From Aristolochia californica (lineage: Eukaryota; Streptophyta; Magnoliopsida; Piperales; Aristolochiaceae): a stretch of 64,000 bases of DNA. Positions 44,101-55,160 of the stretch are shown here, in pieces (the stretch's first letter is position 1; every line of letters begins with the position of its first letter). Below the pieces are notes generated by a model. It made no database searches and had not been told where the DNA came from. It was given only the letters and a program-made list of their open reading frames with translations. The DNA lies in the NCBI GenBank assembly GCA_029961685.1, contig JARWKL010000012.1, forward strand, positions 21,933,227-21,997,226, written 5' to 3'. The position numbers were made by a program, and so were the translations under genes.

Positions 44101-47100
44101 AGGTCCAACTCATTTAATTTAGTGGCATCAGGTGAAGAAAATGGTAGTGAGGTAGAAGAGGAATCCTGTCCCTTAGTTGATGTCAACTATCTTGTGCTCG
44201 ATGCTCATTTCCTAAGCTGATACACCTGTAATGGCCTCTTTAGTGGTGGAGTAGAACCTGCACTTGGTTTATCCATCACAACAATAGGTAATATATTATC
44301 CAAACTCTTTTCAACCATAGAACCTGATTCAACGGATGAGGAAAAATATGGGGTAATCTCAAAGAAGATGACTTTAGTAGAAACCTACATCTTTTTGTTT
44401 AGAGGATCATAACACTTGTACCCTTTCTAGTGACAAGAATATAAAAGAAAGACTAGTTTCACATGATTTAGGAGACAATTTATCCACTGATGCACCAACA
44501 AAATGCACAAAACAAATGGAACTAATGACTCTAGGGCGGCACACTTCAAACAATTTACAATGAGGCTTTAAGACTTGAATTGTGACACCCCCTCTAACAG
44601 TGATAAAGACATATAATAATTTAATAACCCGACATCAATACAACATTTTCCCTTAAGTGATCTAGTAACATGCATCTATAATATACAAGCCACACCAAGT
44701 AAATTTCTTCCTTTCTGCAACCCTATTTACTTGGGGGGGGGGGGTTCTCCTTGTGAAACAACACAACATGAAGAAGAATTTTAATATGAAAAATCATAAA
44801 AAACTTTAATTTCTCCCCAAGGAGATACACCCAAGTCTATTGAAATAATCAATAAAAGATAAGAAATATTTAAAATCAAAAGTACTCGAGACCTGACATG
44901 GGCCCCATACACATGAATGCACCAACTCAAAAGGAATTAAGACTCCTACTTAATGGAAAATTCTTCTTTTGATGCTTCCTAAATTGACACGATTCACAAT
45001 CAAAGAAAGATCTAAAGGCAGTGACGGAATGAATTGATAAAACTTGGCTGGTGATGGGTGTCCCAATTGGAAGTGCTACTAGTAAGGAATTGTTTTGGAT
45101 TGATGTGGTATGATCTTCTACTTAAATTATATTTTCTACGTAGTGGATCCATCTCTTTCATGCATTCCACCAGTTCTCTTCCTCATCTGTAGGTCCTGAA
45201 ACACATGAAGTAGGTAAGAAGGTGATTGAACAATTCAATGACTTTGTAAGTTTTCTGATTTACAAAGAATTTTGAAACATATAAGGTTGAGTATGAAGTA
45301 AAAACCACACCCTAGGGCCTCCACCCTTATCTCAGGTATTTCTTCCTTATTCTCTTCTATTTCACCATAAACATCTTATAAATCTATCACTCTTAACTAA
45401 AGGGTACACATCACCTAGCTGAAATAAGGGTGGAGGCCCTAGAGTCACAATGATAAGTACTAGGGGACACATGAAGTGCAGGCATACTTGACTTTGTAGG
45501 GGTGATGTTGGTAGTGGAAGAAGGGCTGATGGCTTGGGTTATTGAAGAGGAAGAAAATGCCAACTGTCCTAACTTCTGTATTAACTTCTGAGTTTCATCC
45601 AGGATTTGAATGGAAGTCTCACTATCACCACCAACTACCACTTCACTTCCTTTAGGCATACTGGAATTAGTCCATGCTGGCCTCCCATACTTACCCCAAC
45701 ACTTGTTTGAGTAATGGTTCAACCTTCCACAATGGGCACATTTCTTGTCTCCATGTCCTCTTCCATGATCAGCTCCTTCATGCCCTTTTTCTCGACCACC
45801 TCCTTCACTTCCACGAGTGTTGTCAGCTCTAATGGGTGTGGAATTCAAATTCAGGGCAATGGCATTTGAACTTTTTGACATTTTTTCGTCTTTAGGGGCA
45901 GTAACACATTCACCCCTCCCTATAGTATAGGCTTTTACAAGAGTGGGCACATCATCATTTGCCTACAGTTATACCTGAATCACATCATACTAGATCACTA
46001 GTAATGAAGATGGGTGCATAGTTGTCACACTTCATAATCATGGGATCTTTAATTTCCTGCTCTAACTCTTCAAGTACTGACTTCACCCACATGGGCTTGC
46101 TTGTGGTATGTGCCATGATCTTGTATTCTGCCTTTGTTTTAGAACTAGCCACCACATTTTTTTTTTCCTGCTTTTCCAAATCACCAAATTCCCCCCTACA
46201 AACCTAAAATTTTCAGTAGTTGTCTTTCAATCTGGCTTAGGGCTTGCATAATTTTTATATGGGGATCCCATATTGCTCATGAGGCTTCTTTATCAAACCT
46301 TTTCTAGGAGCTCCTTTTAAGCACCTCAAAATTCTGTGTGCTGCTTTAAGGTCAATTTTTGGTGGTTTCTCCATAAATTGACTCATGTGATAGTCGAAAA
46401 ATAATATATTACGTCCAGTGATAGTCGCATAAATAAGTTTTCCAACTAACCACCTTTATTTAGTTTTATCTTTTAGTTTCGTGCTTTTGCCATTATGAAG
46501 ATTAGAATTCACTTCCTTATGTATCTTAATTGGCTTAGCACACAACAAGCCATACTCATGTAACATTTTAGTTGCATCTTATGAGGTAGCACAACTCTTG
46601 TCTTCCTTCTAGCAAATTCAATACCAAGAAAGTACTTAAGGTGTCCCAAATCTTTTATTTAGAAATGCATTTTCATAGACTCCTTTACCTCTTCAATTTC
46701 CATCACTCCTAGATAGCACTATGTCATCCATGTAAACTACCAAAACTTCAATCCCTAATGACTGCTTTGGAACAAACATGAAATGGTGATAATGACTCTT
46801 GGAAATGAAGTCACCATTTTATTGAACTTATCAAACCACATCCTGGGGCTTTGTTTCAGCCCATAGATAGCCTCTTCTCAACTTTGCATATTTTTCTTAT
46901 CTCCTTTTGAAAAACATACCTAAGAGGTTACTCTATTTAAACTTCTTCATAAAAAAAAAATATAAGATATATATATTATGTTTGGCTGATCTAGAGGTCA
47001 CCTCTTATTGACAACAACTGATATCAAGATACAAACTGAGCTTAGTCTAGCAATTAGAGAAAATGTACTGATTACATCTACTTCATATGTTTGGGTGTAA

Positions 47101-50100
47101 TTTTTGGTACCAAAAGTGCTTTATGCCTCTTTATTGGACCAACAACATGATATTTAATTGTATACACCCATCAACAACTAAATATAGCTGAAGTTTGGAA
47201 GCCTCTTTCCAAGTGATGAGCACAAGATTTTTCATATCCTAGAGCCATGTGAGAATATCCTTAATATTATTATATACTTTAACTTGTGTAATTATATTAC
47301 AAGGGATTCCATTAATGATGCCATAATGGTTCAACCGGATAACCCGGTGACCATTTTGACCTGAAACAGGCTACTTTTCTGGCTTAATGACCACTCCGGT
47401 TTGGTAACATTGGCAACCATTGGTAACTGTAGATGACACTTCTCAAATTTAGGTGCCTGGAATTGCCAATTGCCTAAGCTACTGTGACATATCTGAGCAT
47501 AATTTTTAGAAAAAGACTGTAATGATGCATCTGAATATTTTTTACATCACACAGCATGTGTGTTTATAGATGAATTTCTGACTGTTTTCTTGCTTTAGAC
47601 TGAATTAGAGGAAGTTTTTGCTCATGCGGACACAAACTCTATAGTGAGGGAGAAAAGGGAAGAAGACTCTGCTACCCTGGCCTTGATGTATCACCATGAC
47701 AATTCGCCTAACACCATGGACTCCATGGATATGAGTGCGAGTATGCAGGAAGCCATGCACCGCTCGAACTTGGACATGAGGTACATTACAAGAAATAAAT
47801 ATGTGGTGTTTGTTACTATTTGTTTCTTTTCGAATGACTTTTTCTATCCCTGAAAATTGCATATTATGCTCTATGAGTTCCTCGGTACCAGTTCTATAAG
47901 AGCCAGATTGTACTGGCCAGTTCAATGTGTGTGGACTTGGAACTACAGTCCTTTTCTATTCTTATGTAGTGAAAAACTACTTTTTAGTGAAAACTGCTGG
48001 ATCCGACTGGCCGAACCAGTTGAATGATTGGGTTTGTGTAAGCCAGACTAGTCCAGCATACTCTTTTTGGGTTGTCAGTTCTGTGATGTATATTTTCACT
48101 TGAAATTTATGTCATTTAAGGGGGGGATTGAAGTTATATCCTCAAGGTTTCTTCTATCTTGTTTTCATTGAAGGGTGAAAATTATCAAAGAAGTAGAGAA
48201 ATAGAAGGAAGAATGAGAACGGAACAAGAGGCAAGAGAGAGATGGAAGAGTGCATTAAAGAAGCACTTGTTAGGGCTGAAAAAGTCGAACCCTCTCTATT
48301 TAGTGACTCATTTACGTAAAAAGAAGACAAAGTACAATATGTCCCTCCTTACATAAAACTCAATAACTCCCTAAATACTTATCACAATAATTTGTGACTT
48401 GAAACAATAACTCCTATTATGATGACTAACTTACTGCAACACTTAGAGGGAGACAGACACAAATAGGAAATGATCAAAATGCCCTCATACATGTATCAAC
48501 ACTTCTCAAGCTGGAGCATAATATCAAATAGCCCCAGCTTGTCATAGAATGAATGATGTTCACGTCTTCCGAGAGATTTGGTAAATATATCATTAAGTTG
48601 GTCAGATGATTTCACATATGGTGTAACAACTTTCCTTAGTTTTACAACATCTCTAATGAAATGACAGCCTACCTCAATATATTTGGTTCCCTCATGAAAA
48701 ACTGGATTATTTGCAATACAAATTACTGCCTGATTGTCAGACTTCATAAACATAGGTTCTGTGATGTTGAAACCTAACTCAACCAAAATAGATTTAACCC
48801 ACATGAGCTCACTCACTGTATGAGCCGTTGCTCTATACTCGGCTTTAATATTGGGTCTAGCCACTACACTTTGTTTCTTTCTCCTCCAACTAACCAGATT
48901 ACTTCCAACAAAGCAACAATAACCCATTGTGGATCTGCCATCCATGTTGCACCCTGCATAATTTGCATCAAAATAGCCTAGCACATTAATTTTCTCATGA
49001 GCACTTCAATTTTCTCATGAGAGGTATATAACAAACCTTTCCTCGGAGCACCTTTGAGATATTTGAGAATTCTATGCGAAACCTCCAAGTGTATTTTGCG
49101 AGGTGCTCCATAAGGTAGAGCTGAATTGGAAGGTCGAGAATTTGCAGATGAAGAATCCGATTCTTAAACTAGAGAAGGAGATACTTGTTGTTGTACACAA
49201 TGGCGTTGATACACCTAGAATGGCTTTAAAGGTGAAGTTGGTGGTGGGGGGTGTAAGTTGTGGCATACCTGCACCAGAGTCGTCTATAACAATTGTAGGA
49301 ACTGGATTTTCAACAACTAGTTTTTCATTAATAGAACCCAAAGGGAGTGATGATGCATCTGATGATGAAAATTGGGTATATTCTAAAAAATGTGACATTA
49401 GCAAAAATATAAGTTTTCCTTGTAAGAGGATTATAACACATACTCTTTTTGATAATGAGAATAACTAAGAAAAACACATTTAATGGACCTGGGGGACAAT
49501 TTATGACTATTAGTACCAAGAGAATGAACAAAACAAGTAGACCCAAAGACTTGCGGACAAACATCAAAAACCTTGCATTGAGGTTTTAGAACCAAAAGAG
49601 GAACACGTCCCTGGAGGACAAAGGAAGACATACGATTAAATAACATGATGTGAGAACTACATTGGCCCAAAGTGACAAAAAGACATTTAATCTAAAATAA
49701 AAAAGTACATGTGACCTCGAGTAGATGCTTATTTTTGCATTCAGCATCCCCATTTCGCTTAGGGGTGTATGCGCATGAAATTTGATGTAGAATACCATGC
49801 AATGCACAAATGATTTGAATTTTTTATTAAGAAATTCCCAACCATTATCAGTAGAAAATTTGCGAATAGATGTCACGAATTGAGTTTTTATTTCAGTCAA
49901 AAACTTAGTAAATACATAAAAAGATTCTAATTTCTCCTAAAGGAGATACACCCAAGTCACTACACTAAGGCAATCTATAAAGGACACAAAATATTTAAAA
50001 CCAAAGATACTCAGGACTCTACATGGGTGTCTCTACATTTGAATGAACCAATTCAAAAGGACTAGTATTGTGACCCAAACTAACTGGGAAATGTGATCTA

Positions 50101-53100
50101 TGAAGCTTTCCGAGCTGATAGAATTCACACTCAAATGACAGATTAGGTGGTGTAGAAGGAAGTGATAGAGCTTAGTTGCAGATGGATGCCCCAAGTGCAA
50201 GTGTCAAAAATATGGTGAAGTATGCGTTGATAAGGCAGGATCTTTAGGAACATTCACGTTATCTAGCAAATAGAGCTCACTCTTCTCATGCCCGAAATCA
50301 ATCGTCTTCTTCGTCTACAAATTCTAAAAAACACACGAAGTAGGGTAAAAAATTACAGAACAGTTCAAAGGTTTAACTAGAAATTTAGGGACTAATAAGA
50401 CAAATTCAGTGGTTTGGACTACACCATCACCATGGACCTGTGAGGAGGACCCATTAACCAAGGTGACAGTGCGGTAAGGTTGTGAAGGAAGAACTGATGA
50501 GAACAAAGTGGGCATACTTGAATTATGTATGGATGCTCTTGAATCAATAATCCAGGATGGACTAGAGGACGCATGTAATGCAATCATACTTGAATTTGGC
50601 CTCGTGGCACTTGCTATAAATGAAGATCTGTCCTAATTCGTCGAGGATGATGACATGGATGTCAATTAACTTAAGCACTAAAGCAACTGCTGAATTTCCC
50701 CGTGAGTTTCAATGTTTGAAACTTTCTCATTTGTAGCCAAACCAGAGTTTGCCCATGCTAGTTTTCCAAATTTATCATAGCATTTGTCTGAAAAGTGATT
50801 ACTTCGTCCATAGTAAACTCATCTTCTATCATTCCTATCACCATTGCCATGACCATGACCTGGACTATCACAACAACAACCTCATCCACCCCCTACAACT
50901 TCTAGGAATGTCAGATTTGGTAGGAGTAGAATTTAGATTAAGTGCTGATGCTTCAATTGGTACTGTTTCTTTCTCACTTTTATTCGCCACTATGCTTTCA
51001 GCCCAAATCAGAAGATGAAAGGTTTTCTCAAGGGTAGTTATTTCATCATCAGCTAACATTTGTGCTTGGATTGTATCATACTCTAGTTCCAGTCCTTATA
51101 AGAATTGCGCTACTTGAATTTGAATTTTCTCTTTCCTTAAGCTGCTCTTTATGTATCATACTCTAGTTCCAGTCCTTATAAGAATTGCGTTACTTGAATT
51201 TGAATTTTTTCTTTCCTTAAGCTGCTCTTTTTGTGGTAAACAAACGAAAAACACTAATTTCCTACAATATACCTTGCTTCATAGTAAAATAATTGGTGAC
51301 AGTCCGAATACCTCGTTGCATGCTAAAATATCTGGCATATAGATCATATACCTGGGGAAGATTATTTTTCTGGGACAAGATAGATTCCAAGATTATCCAA
51401 ATCTCCTTAGAGATATCACAACTCATCAACTGATCACTGAATCTTGTTTCCATATTGTTAACAAGCCAAGTCATGACTGGGGTGTCCTTTATCATTGGGC
51501 TAGGGGGGTCCTTCTTAAGGTACTTTGTGTTTCTTTTTGCTTTCAAGAACATAAGAATTGACCTTTAGCAATTCAGATAATTCTTCCCATTCAATTTGAC
51601 TGGAGTACTCTAATCGAATGAAAATCCTTACCTTCTGAGCTTCTAGAAGAGTTAATTGGAATAATAACCTCTTCAGAATTTGTCATCTTAATGATAGGAT
51701 TTTGATGCCCTAATTCCAAACTAACGAGATCAATAATAATAAACGCTGAAGAAGGAAAAAGCTAACATGAAAAATACAGGTTCGCTTCAAGGTGAGACTA
51801 CGTCTTGTCTTCCACTATTGCAGTAATCCATTATGAAGATGAACTAGTTTACAAGAGGTATCACACACACTTACAGGTGTTGTTTTTCTCTAACCTCTCT
51901 CGGCCTCAATTGATGCTCTTCGGATGATCAAAACCCCAATAGCGGTGCCTCCAAATATAAAGAGAAAATTAGGGCAACTGGATTACAAGTGTGAAATCCC
52001 CAAACCCTTAATGAAACAGTAGTCAATATATCGTGGATCTGCCTTCCAACCCTCATGGCGACCTTACCACAAAGGTCGATCCGCATATCGACTCATCGTA
52101 GGGCGTTAATTAGGCTCTATAACTTAACACTTAATGCAGCCAAGCAATGACACTAACCAATATTGAACACCACTAATTACAATCCATAAAGGTTCAAGAT
52201 GAGCAGCACAAATCTTAGTGCCACAGTGGGCCCCACATACACAAAATTGAAATAGGGCAAACTCTTGTACATCAAATCAGCACTTCTAACTTCATTCGAC
52301 ATCAATTAGGCACCGACTCTAAGGCAAACCTTCAATTCATGAAACTGCGCCTACAAGGCACATACTCTGCAAGTCTGTGCAGGTAAAAGCCTAACCCAGC
52401 TTCAGTTCAAAGCAGGAATAAACCCTCTAGGGGCACAAACATGCATAAGAACTGCTCAAAAGGCAGCATAAGCCATCAACCAAGTGGTTAGGGCACAATA
52501 AGAGTAAAAGATTGAACCTTTTCTCACCCTGATATGCGAAATTGGTGATAATCTCCAAAGTAAGAGTCACAGGCCTGTAGAGAGGAAGAATAAGGCTGAA
52601 TAGAACTCCCCAAGCTCACACTTCACTACTTTGATACCATGAAAATTATCAAAGAAGTGGAGAAATAGAAGAAGGAAGAAGGAGAAAAGAAGAAGAGGCT
52701 AGAGAGAGATGGAAGTGTTTGTTACAGCAACACTAATTAGGGCTGAAAAAGTCGAGAATAACTCACTTAAGTAAAAAGAAAAATTACAACGGTGTCCCTC
52801 ATTACATAAAACTCAATAACTCCCTAAATACTAATTAGAATAACTTAAAACTTGAAACATAAATTCCTATTATGATGATAACTTACTGCAACACTTAGAG
52901 AGACACACAAATATGAAATGACCAAAATGTCCGTATACATTTTTTTCAACAAAGAGGATTGTTACATATTCATTTTTTGGATGTGTACAAAGGGCCCCTC
53001 CTTGGAGGCTTGAGAACATCTTTTGTGAAGAAATGTGGTTCTGGGATATTTTAGTCATTTCTTCTCAATGGTATAAGTGTTAACAGTCCCTTTCACATGT

Positions 53101-55160
53101 CTCACCCCTTAGTCTTTGTGTCTTATAGTTAGTTTGTCTTTAAGTATTCAGAATTAGTTTATATATTTTTTGAGAGGGGCATTATAGTCCTTTTACTTTT
53201 TTTTTTAATTTAAAGTAAAGATTATAAGGGAGAAAAGTGTCAAGCCCAATCCCTAACGTTCTCCCTTTCTGTGGCAACTGTTTCTCTTCAATTTCTTTCT
53301 TCTGAAATTCACCTATTTTTTGAATGGTCCCAAAACAGGACAAGTGATTATAGTAAGGTCTTTCTTTTTTCTTTTTTCACATCTTGTGCAGGACCTCTTT
53401 GTGGGAAACATTGATCTTTTTGGTCTGAGAGGGCTTTAAAGTGTTTTGTCTTCTTTCTCATCAACAACCTATAGGTTGATGATGTCAAGTAGCTATGCAG
53501 TACGCATAAGATGCTACTGTGTTCTCTATCATGTTGAGTTTTTGTGCTGCTCATTCCTGCCTCCTGAATCCATCTCTGCTGGCTATACAAGTCTCTGAAT
53601 TTGAGACTTTTTGGTGCAATTTTCTGGTTTTGGATAATAAATCAGTATTTAAAGATGTATGAGTGCTGGTTTGGGAAATTGTTGACTGACTATATTTCGG
53701 TATACACAATCAAATATAATCCAGGTGGGACTATTGAGTGGTACGAAGACAGGTTAGTACCCTAGGGTTATGCCCACACTTGTGGGGCAGATTATTTGAG
53801 ACTTTTCTCAAGTGGCTAGGTGGAGTTCTATGAGAATTTTAATTCAGTTGCTTTGAATAAGGTCAACTAGATGTCAACAAAGCTTTTATTATGTCACCTA
53901 GATATTTTGGGATTTTCTAATGCTGAATATGTAGGAGTGAAGGTTGACATAAGATCTATAAGTGGTACTATATTTTTTTTAGGAGGTAATCTGGTTACTT
54001 GGAAGAGTAAAAACAAACTATGCTAACTACATTTAGTGTTGAAGCAAAGTATACAGCTATAGCTGACATTGCTAGTAGTTCAATGTAGATTAAAGACACA
54101 ATTGTTGAATTGTATTTACTGTAGATAAACTAACGGTAATGGGGTGTGGCAATGTGACAACTATTTTTGTTTTTTTGCTAACAATTTAGTATTCCATAAG
54201 AGGACAAAAAATTGTTGAATTATTGCTGCGGCATCTGTGACAGAGTTAATCATGCACATGAGTGACTCTGATGTCATCTTCACTCTTCCTTGATTACTCA
54301 AAGAATTCCTTGTCTAGTTCCTAGCAAAAGTTTCTTCTTTAATAACCTTTCCTGATTGTCAGTGGTGCAGAGTATATCAGGAAGGAAATTCCTCTTCAAG
54401 TATTGCCCACTAGATCCCTGCTAAAGCTTGACTGTCCATTGACAGCATATACAGAGATGCAACGTGTGTTGTTTGAGGAGGAGCGAGCTGCTTACAATCA
54501 AGCCATTTCACAAAACATGCGGTAGGGTAACCTATGACCAGGCCTTACAAACACAAATTGTCTTTGAGTGTCTCATCATGCAATATTTTCAATTGTCTTC
54601 TACTATATGACTTTGTTCTTATTCTCTTTTGAAGAGATGGAAAGGTACACCCACTTGCTTTCATCCATCACACATCGACATACCAGGCTTCTATGTGCAA
54701 GTTGATTGAGTACTGGTTAGGACAAATTCTTGATTTTTCCTTTCTTTTATTCATTTCTGAGACCTGAATTTATACTTAAATGTATGGATTGTGATCTATT
54801 ATAAGTGCAGTTTAAGTCCGGCTATAAATGTTCTTCAGGATCGTGTGAAGGAAAATGAAACAAGGGTAATTAATGAAGGCAATAAGTTTTGGTTTCTTTT
54901 TGGTATTTAAAGATTTGCTACTCACTTTTAAATTTTTCGTAAAGCAGTTATCTATGCTTCTGGATGAAGCCAAGATTTTGGAGGCTGAAGCAATCAGCAG
55001 AGGCAATGAAACTGTTTTGGGGTCTTCTCGAAACATGCAAGCTCATCATGGATTTCGAGGCAGTTCAACATTCAGTCACAGAGAATCTTCTACTTCACCA
55101 GATTCAGCAAATATAAGGAGTCCCAGACGTTCTGCTGGCTGGAGCAGGAAGGCTCCCTAA
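35178..55160 (+). CDS. BRCC36: Lys-63-specific deubiquitinase BRCC36 (JAMM/MPN+ metalloprotease), 427 aa
   Basis: Ten coding exons: 35178-35288, 38338-38463, 38695-38782, 38985-39070, 39256-39438, 47599-47780, 54363-54521, 54635-54715, 54811-54865, 54948-55160. They join in frame into 427 residues, slightly longer than I recall for Arabidopsis BRCC36A. BRCC36 removes K63-linked ubiquitin in the BRCA1-A (DNA repair) and BRISC complexes. The MPN+ core is complete: the Glu of TETEEIMGLLLG (about residue 26-27) and the JAMM motif WYHSHPHITVLPSHVD (H96, H98, S106, D109) that holds catalytic zinc. DSGFIGLIFSCFSED follows. The C-terminal half has SMQEAMHRSNLDMSG, PLQVLPTRSLLKL, FEEERAAYNQAI and FIHHTSTYQASMCKLIEY, the conserved BRCC36 tail, probably coiled-coil and partner-binding. 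Intron 2 is AT-AC. Introns 5 and 6 (8160 and 6582 bp) are packed with retroelements. All splice junctions keep frame and conserved residues, so the gene is probably functional. Confidence 0.92.
37860..38000. repeat. Short GC-rich tandem repeat in BRCC36 intron 1
   Basis: AGGCCTAATACTGGTTTCAT occurs twice, 51 bases apart, with flanking GTAGGCCT and CAGGTGGGCATCAG words also repeated. An isolated GC-rich island in AT-rich intron DNA; probably a local tandem duplication or a small element. Confidence 0.55.
38464..38694 (+). other. AT-AC (U12-type) intron 2 of BRCC36, 231 nt
   Basis: Exon 2 ends at GAA (AQAE) and the next conserved residues resume at AAA ATG ACA. The only boundary that keeps frame starts ATATCCTGC and ends GTAACAC. 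ATATCCT is the U12-type 5' splice site consensus, the intron ends AC, and ACCCTTGAT (38676-38684) matches seven of nine positions of the U12 branch-site consensus TTCCTTGAT, with the branch A 11 bases from the 3' end. No GT-AG pair would preserve the protein. Confidence 0.88.
39660..39685. repeat. Poly-G run in BRCC36 intron 5
   Basis: About sixteen consecutive G with one A interruption, then GGGGACC. A similar poly-G run is at about 44735-44746. Both are in intronic transposon-rich DNA and are candidate G-quadruplex or assembly-sensitive sites. Confidence 0.7.
39850..42062 (+). mobile_element. Degenerate Ty1/copia internal region, same strand as BRCC36 (copia A)
   Basis: Integrase remnant near 39860-40140 (HSDLCG, FNEIKTQFGASIHTFCSDNG), integrase-RT linker at about 40400-40800, reverse transcriptase at 40950-41570 (VVYIDDIVLSGSD, the copia YxDD equivalent) and RNase H start at about 41970-42060 (DTNYVGSKLDRKSTTSYYVF). 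Many stops and frameshifts. No LTRs found. The RNase H domain breaks off at a T-run where a LINE is inserted. Confidence 0.8.
42063..43830 (-). mobile_element. 5'-truncated LINE (L1-type) inserted into copia A
   Basis: Minus-strand element. Its 3' poly(A) appears as the T-run at 42066-42079, directly after the interrupted copia RNase H. Coding remnants include a zf-RVT-like region (IIDQLNNHRCNFGRGNC, YHLLLYCSFSFQAWGAL at about 43770-43600) and a plant LINE RNase H (LGTLKFNFDRSAFGNTN at about 42540-42490). The reverse transcriptase core is missing, so the copy is 5' truncated. The 5' end is approximate. Confidence 0.65.
44110..45955 (-). mobile_element. Copia fragment: gag zinc knuckle, protease start, integrase, linker (copia C)
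   Basis: Minus strand. 45955-45411 encodes late gag with a CCHC knuckle (CAHCGRLNHYSNKC) and a protease start (CDSRAS in place of DSGAS). Lower coordinates carry integrase and linker remnants (CKLFEVCRPRVISS, FVHFVGASVDKLSPKS at about 44580-44450). The gag N-terminus, reverse transcriptase and LTRs are absent. Confidence 0.7.
45975..46955 (-). mobile_element. Copia fragment: reverse transcriptase and RNase H (copia B)
   Basis: Minus strand. An RT remnant with the YMDDIVLS motif lies near 46740-46700, and RNase H near 46180-45985 (VVASSKTKAEYKIMAH, MWVKSVLEEL, MKCDN). The sequence family is the same as copia D (AEYRATAHT, MWVKSILVEL there). It lies 5' of copia C on the minus strand although RT follows gag in an intact element. 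Confidence 0.7.
46956..47598. other. Remainder of BRCC36 intron 5
   Basis: AT-rich sequence with no recognisable domain, ending in the exon 6 acceptor TTGCTTTAG. Some of it may be decayed copia B sequence. Confidence 0.4.
48176..48501 (-). repeat. 3' LTR of copia D
   Basis: Matches 52640-52951, for example GAAAATTATCAAAGAAG and ATTACATAAAACTCAATAAC or TTACATAAAACTCAATAACT. Preceded on the minus strand by the purine-rich GCTTGAGAAG. Confidence 0.85.
51690..52030 (-). repeat. Leader/LTR-like module of copia D shared with 8990-9311
   Basis: Lies between the primer-binding site and the gag start (ATGACAAATTCTGAAG on the minus strand). It matches 8990-9311 over its length. It could be the normal 5' leader of the family or the relic of another LTR nested in copia D. 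It contains CTTTATATTTGGAGG, a possible TATA region. Confidence 0.6.
52640..52951 (-). repeat. 5' LTR of copia D
   Basis: Partner of 48176-48501. Ends next to the primer-binding site at 52624-52639. Confidence 0.85.
53930..54230 (+). pseudogene. Copia RNase H remnant in BRCC36 intron 6
   Basis: Plus-strand remnant with a readable GTIFFLGGNLVTWKSKNK and, further on in shifted frame, a segment like NNLVFHKRTKN, both typical of copia RNase H. Several stops. No LTR nearby, so it is an older fragment independent of copia D. Confidence 0.65.

Larger units (their letters stand above)
48176..52951 (-). mobile_element. LTR-bounded Ty1/copia element lacking reverse transcriptase (copia D)
   Basis: Inserted in BRCC36 intron 6, antisense to the gene. 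LTRs at 48176-48501 and 52640-52951 begin TGTTGA and end TTTTCA on the minus strand; flanks AAGGG and AAGAG form a 5-bp target duplication with one mismatch. Next to the 5' LTR is a primer-binding site TGGTATCAAAGTAGTG resembling the initiator-Met-tRNA sites of copia. Inside, minus strand: gag (about 51680-50750, with a CCHC-like YGRSNHFSDKC), protease start (WIIDSRAS), integrase remnants (about 49900-49590), linker, then RNase H (48984-48496, DANYAGCNMDGRSTMGYC, KYIEVGCHFIRD). The catalytic part of RT is missing: linker passes straight into the end of RT at about 49090. Stops are present. LTR divergence (by eye about 15-20%) implies an old insertion. Confidence 0.85.

Noticed and set aside
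44735..44746. Poly-G run as a functional switch
   Set aside because: Sits in decayed copia sequence; length may be a sequencing or assembly effect, and no gene nearby depends on it.
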